A program made the translations under genes and the position numbers. Shown here piece by piece: positions 7,254 through 15,852 of a stretch of 64,000 nucleotides of DNA. Source of the DNA: E44-bin88 sp034419075 (GTDB lineage Bacteria; Chloroflexota; Dehalococcoidia; Dehalococcoidales; BS750m-G39); assembly GCA_034419075.1 (NCBI GenBank), contig DAOULR010000007.1, positions 124,001-188,000 on the forward strand, read 5' to 3'. How positions within the stretch are numbered: position 1 is the stretch's first letter; each line of letters starts with the position of its first letter. The notes beneath the pieces are model-generated. The model was not told the DNA's origin, did no database searches, and worked only from the letters and a program-made list of their open reading frames with translations.

Positions 7254-9224
7254 ATGACAGAAGAAAAAGAGACCAAGAGCATTGACCCGGCAACCAACGA
7301 GATGATAGAGAAGGCAGCCGCTGACCAGGCGCGAACCGTTTTTGACCGCGCCGAAGCCATGAAGCCCTGCCCGATAGGTTCCGTGGGCAGCTGTTGTTCT
7401 ATGTGCTCTATGGGGCCGTGTCGGGTGCCCTTGCCCAAGGGTAAGGAGGAAACCCCGGAAGAGAAAAGGAAGCGAGTCGGTGTCTGTGGGGCTACCCCGG
7501 AGACAATCGCCGCCCGTAATTTCCTGCGTAAGACGGCCGCCGGGGCGGCGGCGCACAGCGACCATGGCCGTAAGGTAACCGAGGCTTTCCTGCTGACGGC
7601 CAAGGGTGAAGCCAAGGGCTTTCAGATTAAAGACGAGCAGAAGCTACTCCAGATAGCCCTTGACCTGGGCGTCGAGATCGGCGAGCGCAGCAATGCCGAA
7701 ATTGCCGTTGATATTGGCGAAATCGCCATGAAAGAGTTCGGGCGGCAGGAGGGGGAACTCCTCTTCCTGAAAAGAGCGCCGCTGAAACGACAGGAGCTTT
7801 GGCGTAAGCTGGGGGTTGCCCCCCGTGGTGTTGACCGTGAGGTTGTCGAGGCCATGCACCGCACTCATATGGGCGTTGACCAGGACTACCATAATTTGCT
7901 TCACCAGGCAGCCCGCACAGCCCTGGCTGATGGGTGGGGTGGCAGTATGATTGCCACCGAGCTCCAGGATATACTCTTCGGCACCCCCTCACCGGTACTC
8001 AGTCAGATAAACCTCGGTGTGCTCAAAGAGGACAAGGTGAACCTGATTATCCACGGGCATGAGCCGCAGCTGGCCGAGATGCTGGCGGTGGTGACCCAGG
8101 ACCCGGAGATGATTAAATACGCCGAGTCCAAGGGGGCCAAGGGGATAAACTTGGCTGGTATGTGCTGCACCGCCAACGAGGTCTTGATGCGCCACGGAGT
8201 GCCTATTGCCGGTAATTTCTTGCAGCAGGAGCTAGCCATAGTTACCGGCGCCCTGGAGGCGATGGTGGTCGATGTCCAATGTATCATGCAGGGCATCGCT
8301 GACGTGGCCCAGTGCTTCCACACCAAAATAATTACCACCGACCCCAGGGCCAAGATTACCGGTGCCACCTTCCACGAGTTTGACGAGCGTGACGCCATCG
8401 AATCGGCCAAGGCTATCGTGAAGACGGCTATCGATAACTTCCCTAACCGGGGTAAGAACGTCCGCATTCCCGATATTAGGAGCGACCTTATCGCCGGTTT
8501 CAGCCACGAGACTATTAATTATCTGCTGGGCGGGCTCTTCCGTGCTTCCTACCGCCCCCTTAACGATAACATCATCAACGGGAGGATAAGGGGTGTGGCC
8601 GGTGTCGTGGGCTGCAACAACGCAAGGGTTACCCACGACTATGCTCACGTCACCATGGTCAAGGAGCTCATTAAGAACGACGTCCTGGTTTTACAGACAG
8701 GCTGTAGCGCTATGGCCTGTGCCAAGGCCGGGTTGATGGTGCCTGAGGCAGCGGCTAAATATGCCGGCAAGGGGCTGGCTGAGGTGTGTGAGGCGGTTGG
8801 TATCCCGCCGGTGCTCCACCTCGGTTCCTGCGTCGATAATGCCCGTATTCTGATAGCCGCTACCGCCATGGTCAAGGACGGGGGCTTGGGCGACGACATC
8901 AGCGACCTGCCCGCCGCCGGGGCAGCTCCGGAGTGGATGAGCGAAAAGGCTATCTCCATCGGACAGTACTTCGTCGCCTCCGGTGTCTTCACCGTATTCG
9001 GCGCTGCCTGGCCCACACTGGGCAGTCAAGAGGTTACCGACTTCCTCTTCAAGGATATGGAGGAAAAGTACGGTGGCATGTGGGCTTTTGAGCCCGACCC
9101 GATTAAGGCCGCCCAGATGATGATTGCCCACATCGATAAGAAGCGTAAGGCCCTGGGTATTGACCAGGCCCGAGAGCGCGTGCTCTACGATATGGAGATG
9201 AGAAGGGAGCTGGAATCGGTTTAG
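7254..9224 (+). CDS. acsA: Ni-Fe carbon monoxide dehydrogenase catalytic subunit
   Basis: This is the CODH of the CODH/ACS complex; it reduces CO2 to CO at the Ni-4Fe-4S C-cluster and passes CO through a tunnel to AcsB. The N-terminal cysteine set for the B and D clusters is present (Cys39, Cys47, Cys48, Cys51, Cys56 in the GSCCSMCSMGPCR region). Further cysteines that fit C-cluster ligation lie in GMCCTANEVL, GVVGCNN, QTGCSAMACAKAG and HLGSCVDNAR. The length of 656 aa matches bacterial CooS/AcsA. The ATG follows GGGGGATTAG. It is 32 bp before acsB, as expected for a two-subunit enzyme. Confidence 0.95.
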   Translation: MTEEKETKSIDPATNEMIEKAAADQARTVFDRAEAMKPCPIGSVGSCCSMCSMGPCRVPLPKGKEETPEEKRKRVGVCGATPETIAARNFLRKTAAGAAAHSDHGRKVTEAFLLTAKGEAKGFQIKDEQKLLQIALDLGVEIGERSNAEIAVDIGEIAMKEFGRQEGELLFLKRAPLKRQELWRKLGVAPRGVDREVVEAMHRTHMGVDQDYHNLLHQAARTALADGWGGSMIATELQDILFGTPSPVLSQINLGVLKEDKVNLIIHGHEPQLAEMLAVVTQDPEMIKYAESKGAKGINLAGMCCTANEVLMRHGVPIAGNFLQQELAIVTGALEAMVVDVQCIMQGIADVAQCFHTKIITTDPRAKITGATFHEFDERDAIESAKAIVKTAIDNFPNRGKNVRIPDIRSDLIAGFSHETINYLLGGLFRASYRPLNDNIINGRIRGVAGVVGCNNARVTHDYAHVTMVKELIKNDVLVLQTGCSAMACAKAGLMVPEAAAKYAGKGLAEVCEAVGIPPVLHLGSCVDNARILIAATAMVKDGGLGDDISDLPAAGAAPEWMSEKAISIGQYFVASGVFTVFGAAWPTLGSQEVTDFLFKDMEEKYGGMWAFEPDPIKAAQMMIAHIDKKRKALGIDQARERVLYDMEMRRELESV

Positions 9225-9256
9225 CCACCACATAAGATAAGGGAGGGCTTTAGAGA

Positions 9257-11464
9257 ATGTCTAAGATAATAGCATCAGCCGCCATCAGAGGGGCTCACAA
9301 GATTGTGGAACGGGCGGATACGAAATGGAAGGAGGCTATGGATAAGTGGGGAGCCAAGGAACCAGTGGGCTTCCCCAACACCGCCTACTATCTGCCTATA
9401 ATCTACGGTATCCTGGGGACTAAGGTGGAAAAGCTGGGCGACATGGAGGCCGTGCTCAAACAGTGCAAAACCCTGCTGCCGCCACCGGTGCGGGAGGAGC
9501 ACCCCTTGCCCTACCTGGCACCAGCCCTTGATGCCGGCATGGCTACCCTTTTTGCTGAGGAATTGATAGAGGCCATAAGATACCTGGAAACACCCGATTT
9601 TTACACCAAGACGGAAGACCCCGTCGACGGCAACATCTGGCTAGGCGCCGCCGACGACATTATCCTGAGGAAGCGAGGCGTTGAATTCGTTGACGGCACC
9701 GCTCCTGGTTTCGCCGCCATTGTCGGCGCGGCTCCCACCAACGAGATTGCGGCCAACATCGCCCAGGAGTTGCAGCAGAAGAACCTCTACGTGTTTATGG
9801 CTTCCGAGTATAACGGTAAGAAGTTTTCCGAACAACTAGTGGAGCAGGGGGTGCAGATTGGCTGGCCGACCCGACTGGTTTCCTTCGGCCCCGATATCAG
9901 CGCCGCTGTCTTCGCCATGGGCTTCGCCACTAGGGCGGCCATGTCCTTCGGTGGCATTGGGCCCGGTGAATACCGCAAGATACTCATTTACAATAAAGAC
10001 CGAATCTTCGCCTTCGTCTTGCCCCTGGGCTATGTCACCGATGAATGGTACGCCAATGCCGCCGGCGCCATTAACTGGGGATTTCCTACCATCGCCGATA
10101 CCCCCATCCCCGAGGTTTTACCCACGGGTATCTGCACCTACGAGCATGTCGTTTCCAACATTCCCCACGACCAGCTGGTGGCCAAGGCGGTGGAGGTGAG
10201 GGGTTTGAAGGTGGCCGTGGCTGAGGTCCCTGTTCCTGTGGCCTACGGGCCCGCCTTTGAGGGGGAGAGGGTGCGTGGCGAAGATATCTACCTGGAGTGC
10301 GGCGGCGGAAGGACGCCGATGGTGGAGTGGGTGACCACCAAGCGCATGGAAGAGGTAGAGGACGGCAAGGTCGAGGTGATTGGGCCGGAGATAACCGATA
10401 TTGAGCCCGGTTCCCGTTTGCCCATGGCTATAGCTGTAGAGGTGGCGGGTAGGGAAATGCAGGAGGACTTTGAGCCTATTCTGGAGCGCCAGATTCACCA
10501 CCTCATCAACTACGCCCAGGGGGTGATGCATATCGGACAGCGCGATATCGCCTGGATAAGAGTCGCCAAGCAGGCGGTGGAAAAGGGCTTTAAGCTGCAC
10601 CATATCGGCGACATCCTCCACGCCAAGTTGCACCAGGACTTCGGGCGTATCTTCGATAAGATACAGGTGAAGATCTATACCGAGGAAGCTAAAGTAAAAG
10701 AGGTGGAGGAGCAGGCGAGGGCGGTCTACGGCAAGCGCGACGCCCGCATCGAGGGCATGACCGACGAGACCACCGATACCTACTACTCCTGCACCCTCTG
10801 CCAGTCCTTCGCCCCGAGCCATGTCTGCGTCATCAGCCCGGAGAGGACGGGGCTTTGCGGCTCCTATAACTGGATGGACTGCAAGGCCTCCTACGAGATT
10901 AACCCCACCGGCCCCAACCAGCCCGTAGAGAAGGGGGAGATCATCGACCAAAAGATGGGGCAGTGGAAGGGGGTAAACGACTTCGTGCTCAAAGCCTCCC
11001 GGGGTAAGATAGACCACTATAACTTCTACAGCATCGTCAACGACCCGATGACTACCTGCGGCTGCTGCGAGTGTATCGCTGCCGTCCTGCCCATGTGCAA
11101 CGGGGTAATGACGGTCAACCGCGAGTACACCGGTGAGACCCCCTGCGGCATGAAGTTCACCACGCTGGCGGGCACCATCGGCGGCGGCTTGAGCACGCCG
11201 GGGTTCGTCGGGCACGGCAAGTACAATACCTGCCAGAGGAAGTTCATCAACGGCGACGGCGGTATCCAGCGCATCGTCTGGATGCCCAAATCGCTGAAAG
11301 AAGAAATCGGCGACAGGCTTAAAGCCAGGGCCGAGGAAATCGGCATCCCTGACCTGCCCGACATGATTGCCGATGAGACGGTGGGTGTGACCGAGGAAGA
11401 GATTCTCCCCTTCCTGCAGGAAAAGGGTCACCCCGCCCTGAATATGGACCCGATACTGGGCTAG
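9257..11464 (+). CDS. acsB: Acetyl-CoA synthase (CODH/ACS alpha subunit)
   Basis: AcsB condenses CO, a CFeSP-bound methyl group and CoA into acetyl-CoA at the A-cluster. The [4Fe-4S] ligands are Cys512, Cys515, Cys524 and Cys534, and the distal-nickel motif is Cys601-Gly602-Cys603. These sit exactly six residues beyond the Moorella positions (506/509/518/528 and 595-597), so the A-cluster is complete. Length 735 aa is that of the full bacterial form with its N-terminal CODH-docking domain. GGGAGGG precedes the ATG. It is followed 33 bp later by acsC. Confidence 0.96.
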   Translation: MSKIIASAAIRGAHKIVERADTKWKEAMDKWGAKEPVGFPNTAYYLPIIYGILGTKVEKLGDMEAVLKQCKTLLPPPVREEHPLPYLAPALDAGMATLFAEELIEAIRYLETPDFYTKTEDPVDGNIWLGAADDIILRKRGVEFVDGTAPGFAAIVGAAPTNEIAANIAQELQQKNLYVFMASEYNGKKFSEQLVEQGVQIGWPTRLVSFGPDISAAVFAMGFATRAAMSFGGIGPGEYRKILIYNKDRIFAFVLPLGYVTDEWYANAAGAINWGFPTIADTPIPEVLPTGICTYEHVVSNIPHDQLVAKAVEVRGLKVAVAEVPVPVAYGPAFEGERVRGEDIYLECGGGRTPMVEWVTTKRMEEVEDGKVEVIGPEITDIEPGSRLPMAIAVEVAGREMQEDFEPILERQIHHLINYAQGVMHIGQRDIAWIRVAKQAVEKGFKLHHIGDILHAKLHQDFGRIFDKIQVKIYTEEAKVKEVEEQARAVYGKRDARIEGMTDETTDTYYSCTLCQSFAPSHVCVISPERTGLCGSYNWMDCKASYEINPTGPNQPVEKGEIIDQKMGQWKGVNDFVLKASRGKIDHYNFYSIVNDPMTTCGCCECIAAVLPMCNGVMTVNREYTGETPCGMKFTTLAGTIGGGLSTPGFVGHGKYNTCQRKFINGDGGIQRIVWMPKSLKEEIGDRLKARAEEIGIPDLPDMIADETVGVTEEEILPFLQEKGHPALNMDPILG

Positions 11465-11497
11465 ATACGATAACAGGCTGGGAAAGGAGAGTGTGCT

Positions 11498-12841
11498 ATG
11501 GCGCTTACCGGAATAGAGATATTCAAGCTTTTGCCCAAGACCAACTGTAAAGACTGCGGGGAGCCGACCTGTCTTGCCTTCGCCATGAAACTGGCGGCGG
11601 GCAAGGCGGAGCTTTCCCTCTGCCCCCATGTCTCCGAGGAGTCAAAATCCAAGCTGACGGAAGCTTCGGCTCCACCCATCATACCGGTTACTATCGGCGT
11701 GGGCGACCGGGTTCTCAAAGTCGGCGGTGAAACGGTGATGTTCCGCCACGAAAAGCGCTTCGAGAACCCACCAGGAATAGCCATTCTCGTCAGCGTCGAT
11801 AAGGACGACGCCAATATTGACGCTAAATTACAGCGCTTCAACGACCTCCAGTATGAGCGCATCGGGCTTACCCTCCGCCCCGACCTGGTAGCGGTAAAGG
11901 CGGGGACTGACGCCGCCCGCTTTAAGGCGGTGGCGGCCAAGGTAAAGGAGAAAACCACCGGCGGCATCATACTAATGAGCGATAATCCTGAGGTTATAGC
12001 AGCGGGCCTTAGCGCCTGTGCCGACCGCAAACCCTTGCTCTACGCCGCCACCGAAGCCAATCAGGACAAGATGGCGGCTTTAGCCAAGGAGAACTCCTGC
12101 CCGCTGGCGGCCAAAGCCGAAAACGTGGAGAAGCTGGCCGAGCTGACCACCAAGCTGACCGAGGCTGGCATAAAAGAGCTGGTTATCGATTCGGGAGCAC
12201 GGGGCTTGAAGCAGGCCTTCCAGGATCAGATAATCATCCGAGGCGCGGCATTAGCCAAGAAATTCCGTCCGTTAGGCTTCCCCACTATCGTTTTTCCCGC
12301 CGAGATGACCGATAACCCGATGAAGGAGGCGGTAATCGCCGCCATGTTCGTGGCTAAATACGGTGGCATTATCGTCCTCTCCGATTTCCAGGGAGAGAGC
12401 CTCTTCCCACTACTTGTAGAGAGATTGAACATCTATACCGACCCGCAGCGGCCGCTGGCGACCAAAGAGGGCATCTACGAAATCGGTAAGCCCACCGACA
12501 GCTCACCGGTGCTCATCACCTCCAACTTCTCCCTTACCTATTTCATCGTCTCTGGAGAGGTGGAGACGAGCAAGATTCCCAGCTACCTGCTGGTCAAGGA
12601 CACCGAGGGGCTCTCGGTGATGACGGCCTGGGCGGCGGGTAAGTTCGTCGCCGACGCCATCGCTCCCTTCGTCAAGAAGTGCGGTATTGCCGATATGGTA
12701 AAGCACCACAAGCTGATAATTCCCGGATACGCCGCTGCCGAGAGCGGTGGGTTAGAGGAGGAACTAGCGGGTTGGGAGATTCAGGTGGGTCCCCGCGAGG
12801 GCTCTAACATCCCCGCCTACCTTAAATCGTGGCAGCCATAA
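11498..12841 (+). CDS. acsC: CODH/ACS gamma subunit (corrinoid iron-sulfur protein large subunit)
   Basis: This is the large CFeSP subunit, 447 aa, which holds a low-potential [4Fe-4S] cluster and binds cobalamin together with AcsD. The N-terminal cluster motif is Cys17, Cys20, Cys25 and Cys42 (NCKDCGEPTC and then LCP). The middle TIM-barrel region and the C-terminal cobamide-binding region follow in the usual order. The start codon follows GGAAAGGAG. It lies between acsB and acsE, so the methyl-transfer partners are adjacent. Confidence 0.94.
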   Translation: MALTGIEIFKLLPKTNCKDCGEPTCLAFAMKLAAGKAELSLCPHVSEESKSKLTEASAPPIIPVTIGVGDRVLKVGGETVMFRHEKRFENPPGIAILVSVDKDDANIDAKLQRFNDLQYERIGLTLRPDLVAVKAGTDAARFKAVAAKVKEKTTGGIILMSDNPEVIAAGLSACADRKPLLYAATEANQDKMAALAKENSCPLAAKAENVEKLAELTTKLTEAGIKELVIDSGARGLKQAFQDQIIIRGAALAKKFRPLGFPTIVFPAEMTDNPMKEAVIAAMFVAKYGGIIVLSDFQGESLFPLLVERLNIYTDPQRPLATKEGIYEIGKPTDSSPVLITSNFSLTYFIVSGEVETSKIPSYLLVKDTEGLSVMTAWAAGKFVADAIAPFVKKCGIADMVKHHKLIIPGYAAAESGGLEEELAGWEIQVGPREGSNIPAYLKSWQP

Positions 12842-12873
12842 GAACCGTGATGAGTGCCTCAGGAGGTTAAAGA

Positions 12874-13752
12874 ATGATCCTCATCGGCGAAAATCTGAAC
12901 ATAATGTCCCAGACGCTGGGCCCGGCAATGAAAGAAAGAAACGCGGGGCCCATACAGGAGATGGCTAAGGCCGAGACGAAGGCTGGCGTCGACTACATCG
13001 ACCTCAACATCGGGCCCGCCCGCAAGGCGGGGGATGAAATGATGCAGTGGGTGGTCGAGACGGCGCAGGCGGTCACCGATAAGCCACTGTCACTGGACAC
13101 CACCAACCCGGTGGCTATGGAAGCGGGTCTTAAGGTGGCCAAGCACAAGGCGCTGATTAATTCCATCTCACTTCAGCCCGACCGGCTGGAGAAAGAGTTG
13201 CCCCTGGTTAGCCAGTATAACGCCGATATGATTGGGCTGCTCTGGGGGGTGGAGGGGATGCCCCGCGATGCTAACGAGCGGGCTATGCTCGCTGTTGACC
13301 TTATCTATAAAGCCAACGAGGCCGGTATCGCCAACGGGAATATCTGGATAGACCCTATACTGACCCCGGTTTCGGTGGAGATAAACCAGCTCAAGGCCTG
13401 CTTCGAGTTTATGGCCATGCTCAAGGATATCGCCCCTGACTGTAAATCGACCGTCGGGCTTTCCAATATCTCCAACGGCACGCCTACTGAATTAAGGCCC
13501 TACCTGAACCGAACCTGTATGATAATGCTGATGAGGCACGGGCTTTATTCGGCCATTGTTGATGCCTTCGACACTGAGCTGATAGCTATCGCCCGTGGCC
13601 ATAGACCGGAAATCGTCGAACTGGTGCACAGGGTAATGGACGGCGAGAAGGTAGACCTCTCCACTATAGATAAGGAAACCGCCAAGTACGCCAAGACGGT
13701 CAGGGTGATTACTGGAGAGGCCCTTTATTCCCATTCCTGGCTTGAGGTATAA
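12874..13752 (+). CDS. acsE: Methyltetrahydrofolate:corrinoid iron-sulfur protein methyltransferase
   Basis: AcsE (MeTr) moves the methyl group of 5-methyl-THF to Co(I) of the CFeSP. The pterin-binding TIM-barrel signatures are visible: IGENLNIM at the N-terminus, DYIDLNIGPARKAGDE near residue 47, SLDTTNP near 76 and NGNIWIDP near 150. At 292 aa it is longer than the roughly 262-aa Moorella enzyme, mainly through a C-terminal tail. AGGAGG ends 7 bases before the ATG. A hairpin at 13,759 follows the stop, and a 78-bp gap precedes metF, the widest gap inside the cluster. Confidence 0.92.
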   Translation: MILIGENLNIMSQTLGPAMKERNAGPIQEMAKAETKAGVDYIDLNIGPARKAGDEMMQWVVETAQAVTDKPLSLDTTNPVAMEAGLKVAKHKALINSISLQPDRLEKELPLVSQYNADMIGLLWGVEGMPRDANERAMLAVDLIYKANEAGIANGNIWIDPILTPVSVEINQLKACFEFMAMLKDIAPDCKSTVGLSNISNGTPTELRPYLNRTCMIMLMRHGLYSAIVDAFDTELIAIARGHRPEIVELVHRVMDGEKVDLSTIDKETAKYAKTVRVITGEALYSHSWLEV

Positions 13753-13758
13753 CATGAA

Positions 13759-13775
13759 CCCCTGCATCGCAGGGG
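13759..13775 (+). promoter_or_regulatory. GC-rich hairpin after acsE
   Basis: CCCCTGC and GCAGGGG form a perfect 7-bp stem around a 3-nt loop. No T-run follows, so it is unlikely to terminate transcription. A 3'-end stabiliser or processing site separating the CODH/ACS part from the metF part of the transcript is more likely. A TATAAT lies at 13,786-13,791 without a convincing -35 box. Confidence 0.4.
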
Positions 13776-13830
13776 CGTATTCGTGTATAATAGGACGTAT
13801 TCATTTTCGCCGTTAGAAGGGAAGAGCTAG

Positions 13831-14706
13831 ATGAGCCTGCAGCCATTGTTTGAGAAGGGGAAATTCGTTGTCACCGCCGAAGTAGGACCCCTAAAAGGGA
13901 CGGATACCACCGAGCTGATGGAGGCGGTCGAAGTACTTAAGGGCAAAGTAGATGCGGCTAATGTTACCGACCAGCAGAGCTCGGTGATGCGATTGGGCTC
14001 GCTGGCGGTCTGCCACCTGTTAAAGATGAAGGGGCTTGAGCCCGTATTACAGGTAACCTGCCGCGATAGGAACCGGCTGGCTTTGCAGTCTGACCTTTTG
14101 AGCGCGGCGGTGCTGGGTATCGAAAACGTCCTCTCTATCACCGGCGATTTGCCTGTGCTCGGCGACCATCCCGAAGCCAAGCCCGTCTATGACCTGGACT
14201 CGGTGCACCTGCTCTGGGTGATGAAGAAACTGAGCGAGGGTTACGACATGCAGGGTAACGAGCTTAAGGGCAAGCCCAGTTTTTTCCCCGGGGCGGTGGT
14301 GAATCCCGGTGCTGATACCGAAGCTGCCCGCGAGCTGCAGCTGATAAAAATGGAGAAAAAAATCGAGGCCGGCGCCCGCTTTTTCCAGACACAGGCGATA
14401 TACGACCCCAGTGCCTTCGCCAAGTTTATGAAGCGGGCGGGTAAGTTCGGCGTTCCCATTCTGGCGGGCATAATACCCTTAAAGTCAGCAGGTATGGCCC
14501 GCTTTATGAATAAGAATGTTTCCGGCGTTTTTGTGCCCGACGAGCTCATCGAAAAAATGACCGCCGCTGAAGACAAGACCCAGATGGGCGTAGAAATAGC
14601 CGCTGATTTAGTCAAAGAGCTTAAAGATATGTGCCAGGGGGTGCATATCATGGCTATCGGCTGGGAGAAGAAGGTGCCCTTGGTTCTGGAGGCGGCGGGA
14701 ATATAG
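13831..14706 (+). CDS. metF: Methylenetetrahydrofolate reductase, MetF family (copy 1)
   Basis: This is a TIM-barrel MTHFR-family flavoprotein, 291 aa, predicted to reduce methylene-THF to methyl-THF. Recognisable segments are FVVTAEVGPLKGTD at the N-terminus, the DAANVTDQQS motif near residue 45, LSITGD near 104 and FFQTQAIYD near 185. It is shorter than the second copy at 26,093 and clearly paralogous to it. It lies next to acsE, the enzyme that uses its product, whereas the partner subunit MetV lies next to copy 2. The two copies may be alternative catalytic subunits, or one may serve a different electron donor. Confidence 0.85.
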   Translation: MSLQPLFEKGKFVVTAEVGPLKGTDTTELMEAVEVLKGKVDAANVTDQQSSVMRLGSLAVCHLLKMKGLEPVLQVTCRDRNRLALQSDLLSAAVLGIENVLSITGDLPVLGDHPEAKPVYDLDSVHLLWVMKKLSEGYDMQGNELKGKPSFFPGAVVNPGADTEAARELQLIKMEKKIEAGARFFQTQAIYDPSAFAKFMKRAGKFGVPILAGIIPLKSAGMARFMNKNVSGVFVPDELIEKMTAAEDKTQMGVEIAADLVKELKDMCQGVHIMAIGWEKKVPLVLEAAGI

Positions 14707-14715
14707 TTTAGTCTG

Positions 14716-15387
14716 ATGGGTATGAATAATAGTTTGCTTTCGGTGCCCGGTCAAAAGAATTATGAATACGGCTATAAGCTCGCCCATGAAATCGCTAGCC
14801 AGAAGCTGGCCGAGACGGGCGATATCGAGCGACTTTGCCGTGACAGCGGTGCCGAATACAAAATCATTGATTCCCACCCTGTAATCAGCCTTGACTATCT
14901 GAACCGCCGCTATCAGATTCGTCTGCCCGAAGTCGATATTTCCCTGGCCGACAGTGAGGAAGAGGTGCCCCTGAAGGACAAGGTACTGCTGCTGCACTAT
15001 CTGACTCAGGCCAAGGGCACGCCGCCGGCCAATAAATCCGTCGCCTACAAGGAATTACCCGATGGTGTCGTCTATTTCCGCACCTTCCACAAACGGGCGA
15101 TAAAGCCCCTCGTCGATAACTTTGGGCAAAAACCCGAGAAGCTGCTCGAAGCGGCTAAAGGGCTGGGCGGCATCAAAGCCGCTGTCGGCGATGCGGCCGT
15201 GACCATAAATGCCTTTAAGAAGGTTCCCATAACCTTCGCCCTCTGGAAGGGTGACGAGGAGTTTCCCCCTGACGGCAGCATCCTCTTTGATGCTACCGTC
15301 TCCGATTACCTGACTATCGAGGATATAAACGTGCTCTGCGAGAGAATCGCTTGGAAGCTGGTTAGAGCTTTGAAAGAAGGGAGCTAA
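14716..15387 (+). CDS. DUF3786-family protein
   Basis: This is a 223-aa soluble protein resembling DUF3786, a family of unknown function found mainly in anaerobes carrying CODH or corrinoid methyl-transfer genes. Visible features: a helical N-terminus, a central KDKVLLLHYL segment typical of the family, and no cysteine cluster. The start could be ATG 14,716 or ATG 14,722, neither with a clear ribosome site; it lies 9 bp after metF. It is flanked by metF and a NuoE-like gene, so a link to C1 metabolism is plausible. Its biochemical role is not known. Confidence 0.75.
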   Translation: MGMNNSLLSVPGQKNYEYGYKLAHEIASQKLAETGDIERLCRDSGAEYKIIDSHPVISLDYLNRRYQIRLPEVDISLADSEEEVPLKDKVLLLHYLTQAKGTPPANKSVAYKELPDGVVYFRTFHKRAIKPLVDNFGQKPEKLLEAAKGLGGIKAAVGDAAVTINAFKKVPITFALWKGDEEFPPDGSILFDATVSDYLTIEDINVLCERIAWKLVRALKEGS

Positions 15388-15390
15388 AAC

Positions 15391-15852
15391 GTGCCCGTAG
15401 CCGTCGATTTTGCTAAAGAGGCGGAGAAGATAACGTCTAATTACAGCCAGGATAGCGGCAACCTTATCCCTATACTCCAGGAAGCCCAGGGGAAGTTTGG
15501 CTATCTGCCCGCCGAGGCGATGCAGAGGTTTGCCAAATACTTAAAGTTGCCCGAGAGCACTGTTTTCGGAGTGAGCACCTTCTACGCCCAGTTCAAGCTG
15601 ACCCCCACCGGGCGCAGGAAGATAGTAGTCTGTCGAGGGACAGCCTGCCACGTGCGGGGCGGGGCGCGCGTCCTGCGCGAGATTGAACGGCGGCTGGGCA
15701 TCAAGCCTGGAGAGACTACCGAGGACATGGAATACAGCCTGGAAACGGTAGCCTGTATCGGCGCCTGCGCCCTGGCGCCGACGATGAGAGTGGATAACGA
15801 GACCCATGGACAGATGACGACTAAGAAAGTTGCGGAGGTCCTTGGTGGCTAA
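15391..15852 (+). CDS. nuoE: NuoE-like [2Fe-2S] thioredoxin-fold subunit (formate dehydrogenase module)
   Basis: This is a NADH dehydrogenase 24-kDa-like subunit of 153 aa carrying a thioredoxin-fold [2Fe-2S] cluster. The helical N-terminus (IPILQEAQGKFGYLP) is followed by the ligands CRGTAC and CIGAC. GTG at 15,391 has AGGGAG 8 bases upstream. The gene overlaps the NuoF-GltD fusion by eight bases and precedes fdhA, so it most likely feeds electrons between the flavin subunit and formate dehydrogenase. A second NuoE with a different sequence lies at 22,346. Confidence 0.88.
   Translation: MPVAVDFAKEAEKITSNYSQDSGNLIPILQEAQGKFGYLPAEAMQRFAKYLKLPESTVFGVSTFYAQFKLTPTGRRKIVVCRGTACHVRGGARVLREIERRLGIKPGETTEDMEYSLETVACIGACALAPTMRVDNETHGQMTTKKVAEVLGG

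Noticed and set aside
10118..11629. A 500-codon minus-strand open frame opposite acsB and acsC
   Set aside because: It is a shadow of GC-rich coding sequence: no protein motif, and it lies wholly antisense to well-identified genes.
13786..13791. Promoter for metF at TATAAT 13,786
   Set aside because: No -35 box at 16-18 bp; the gap may carry a weak internal promoter but this is not supported.
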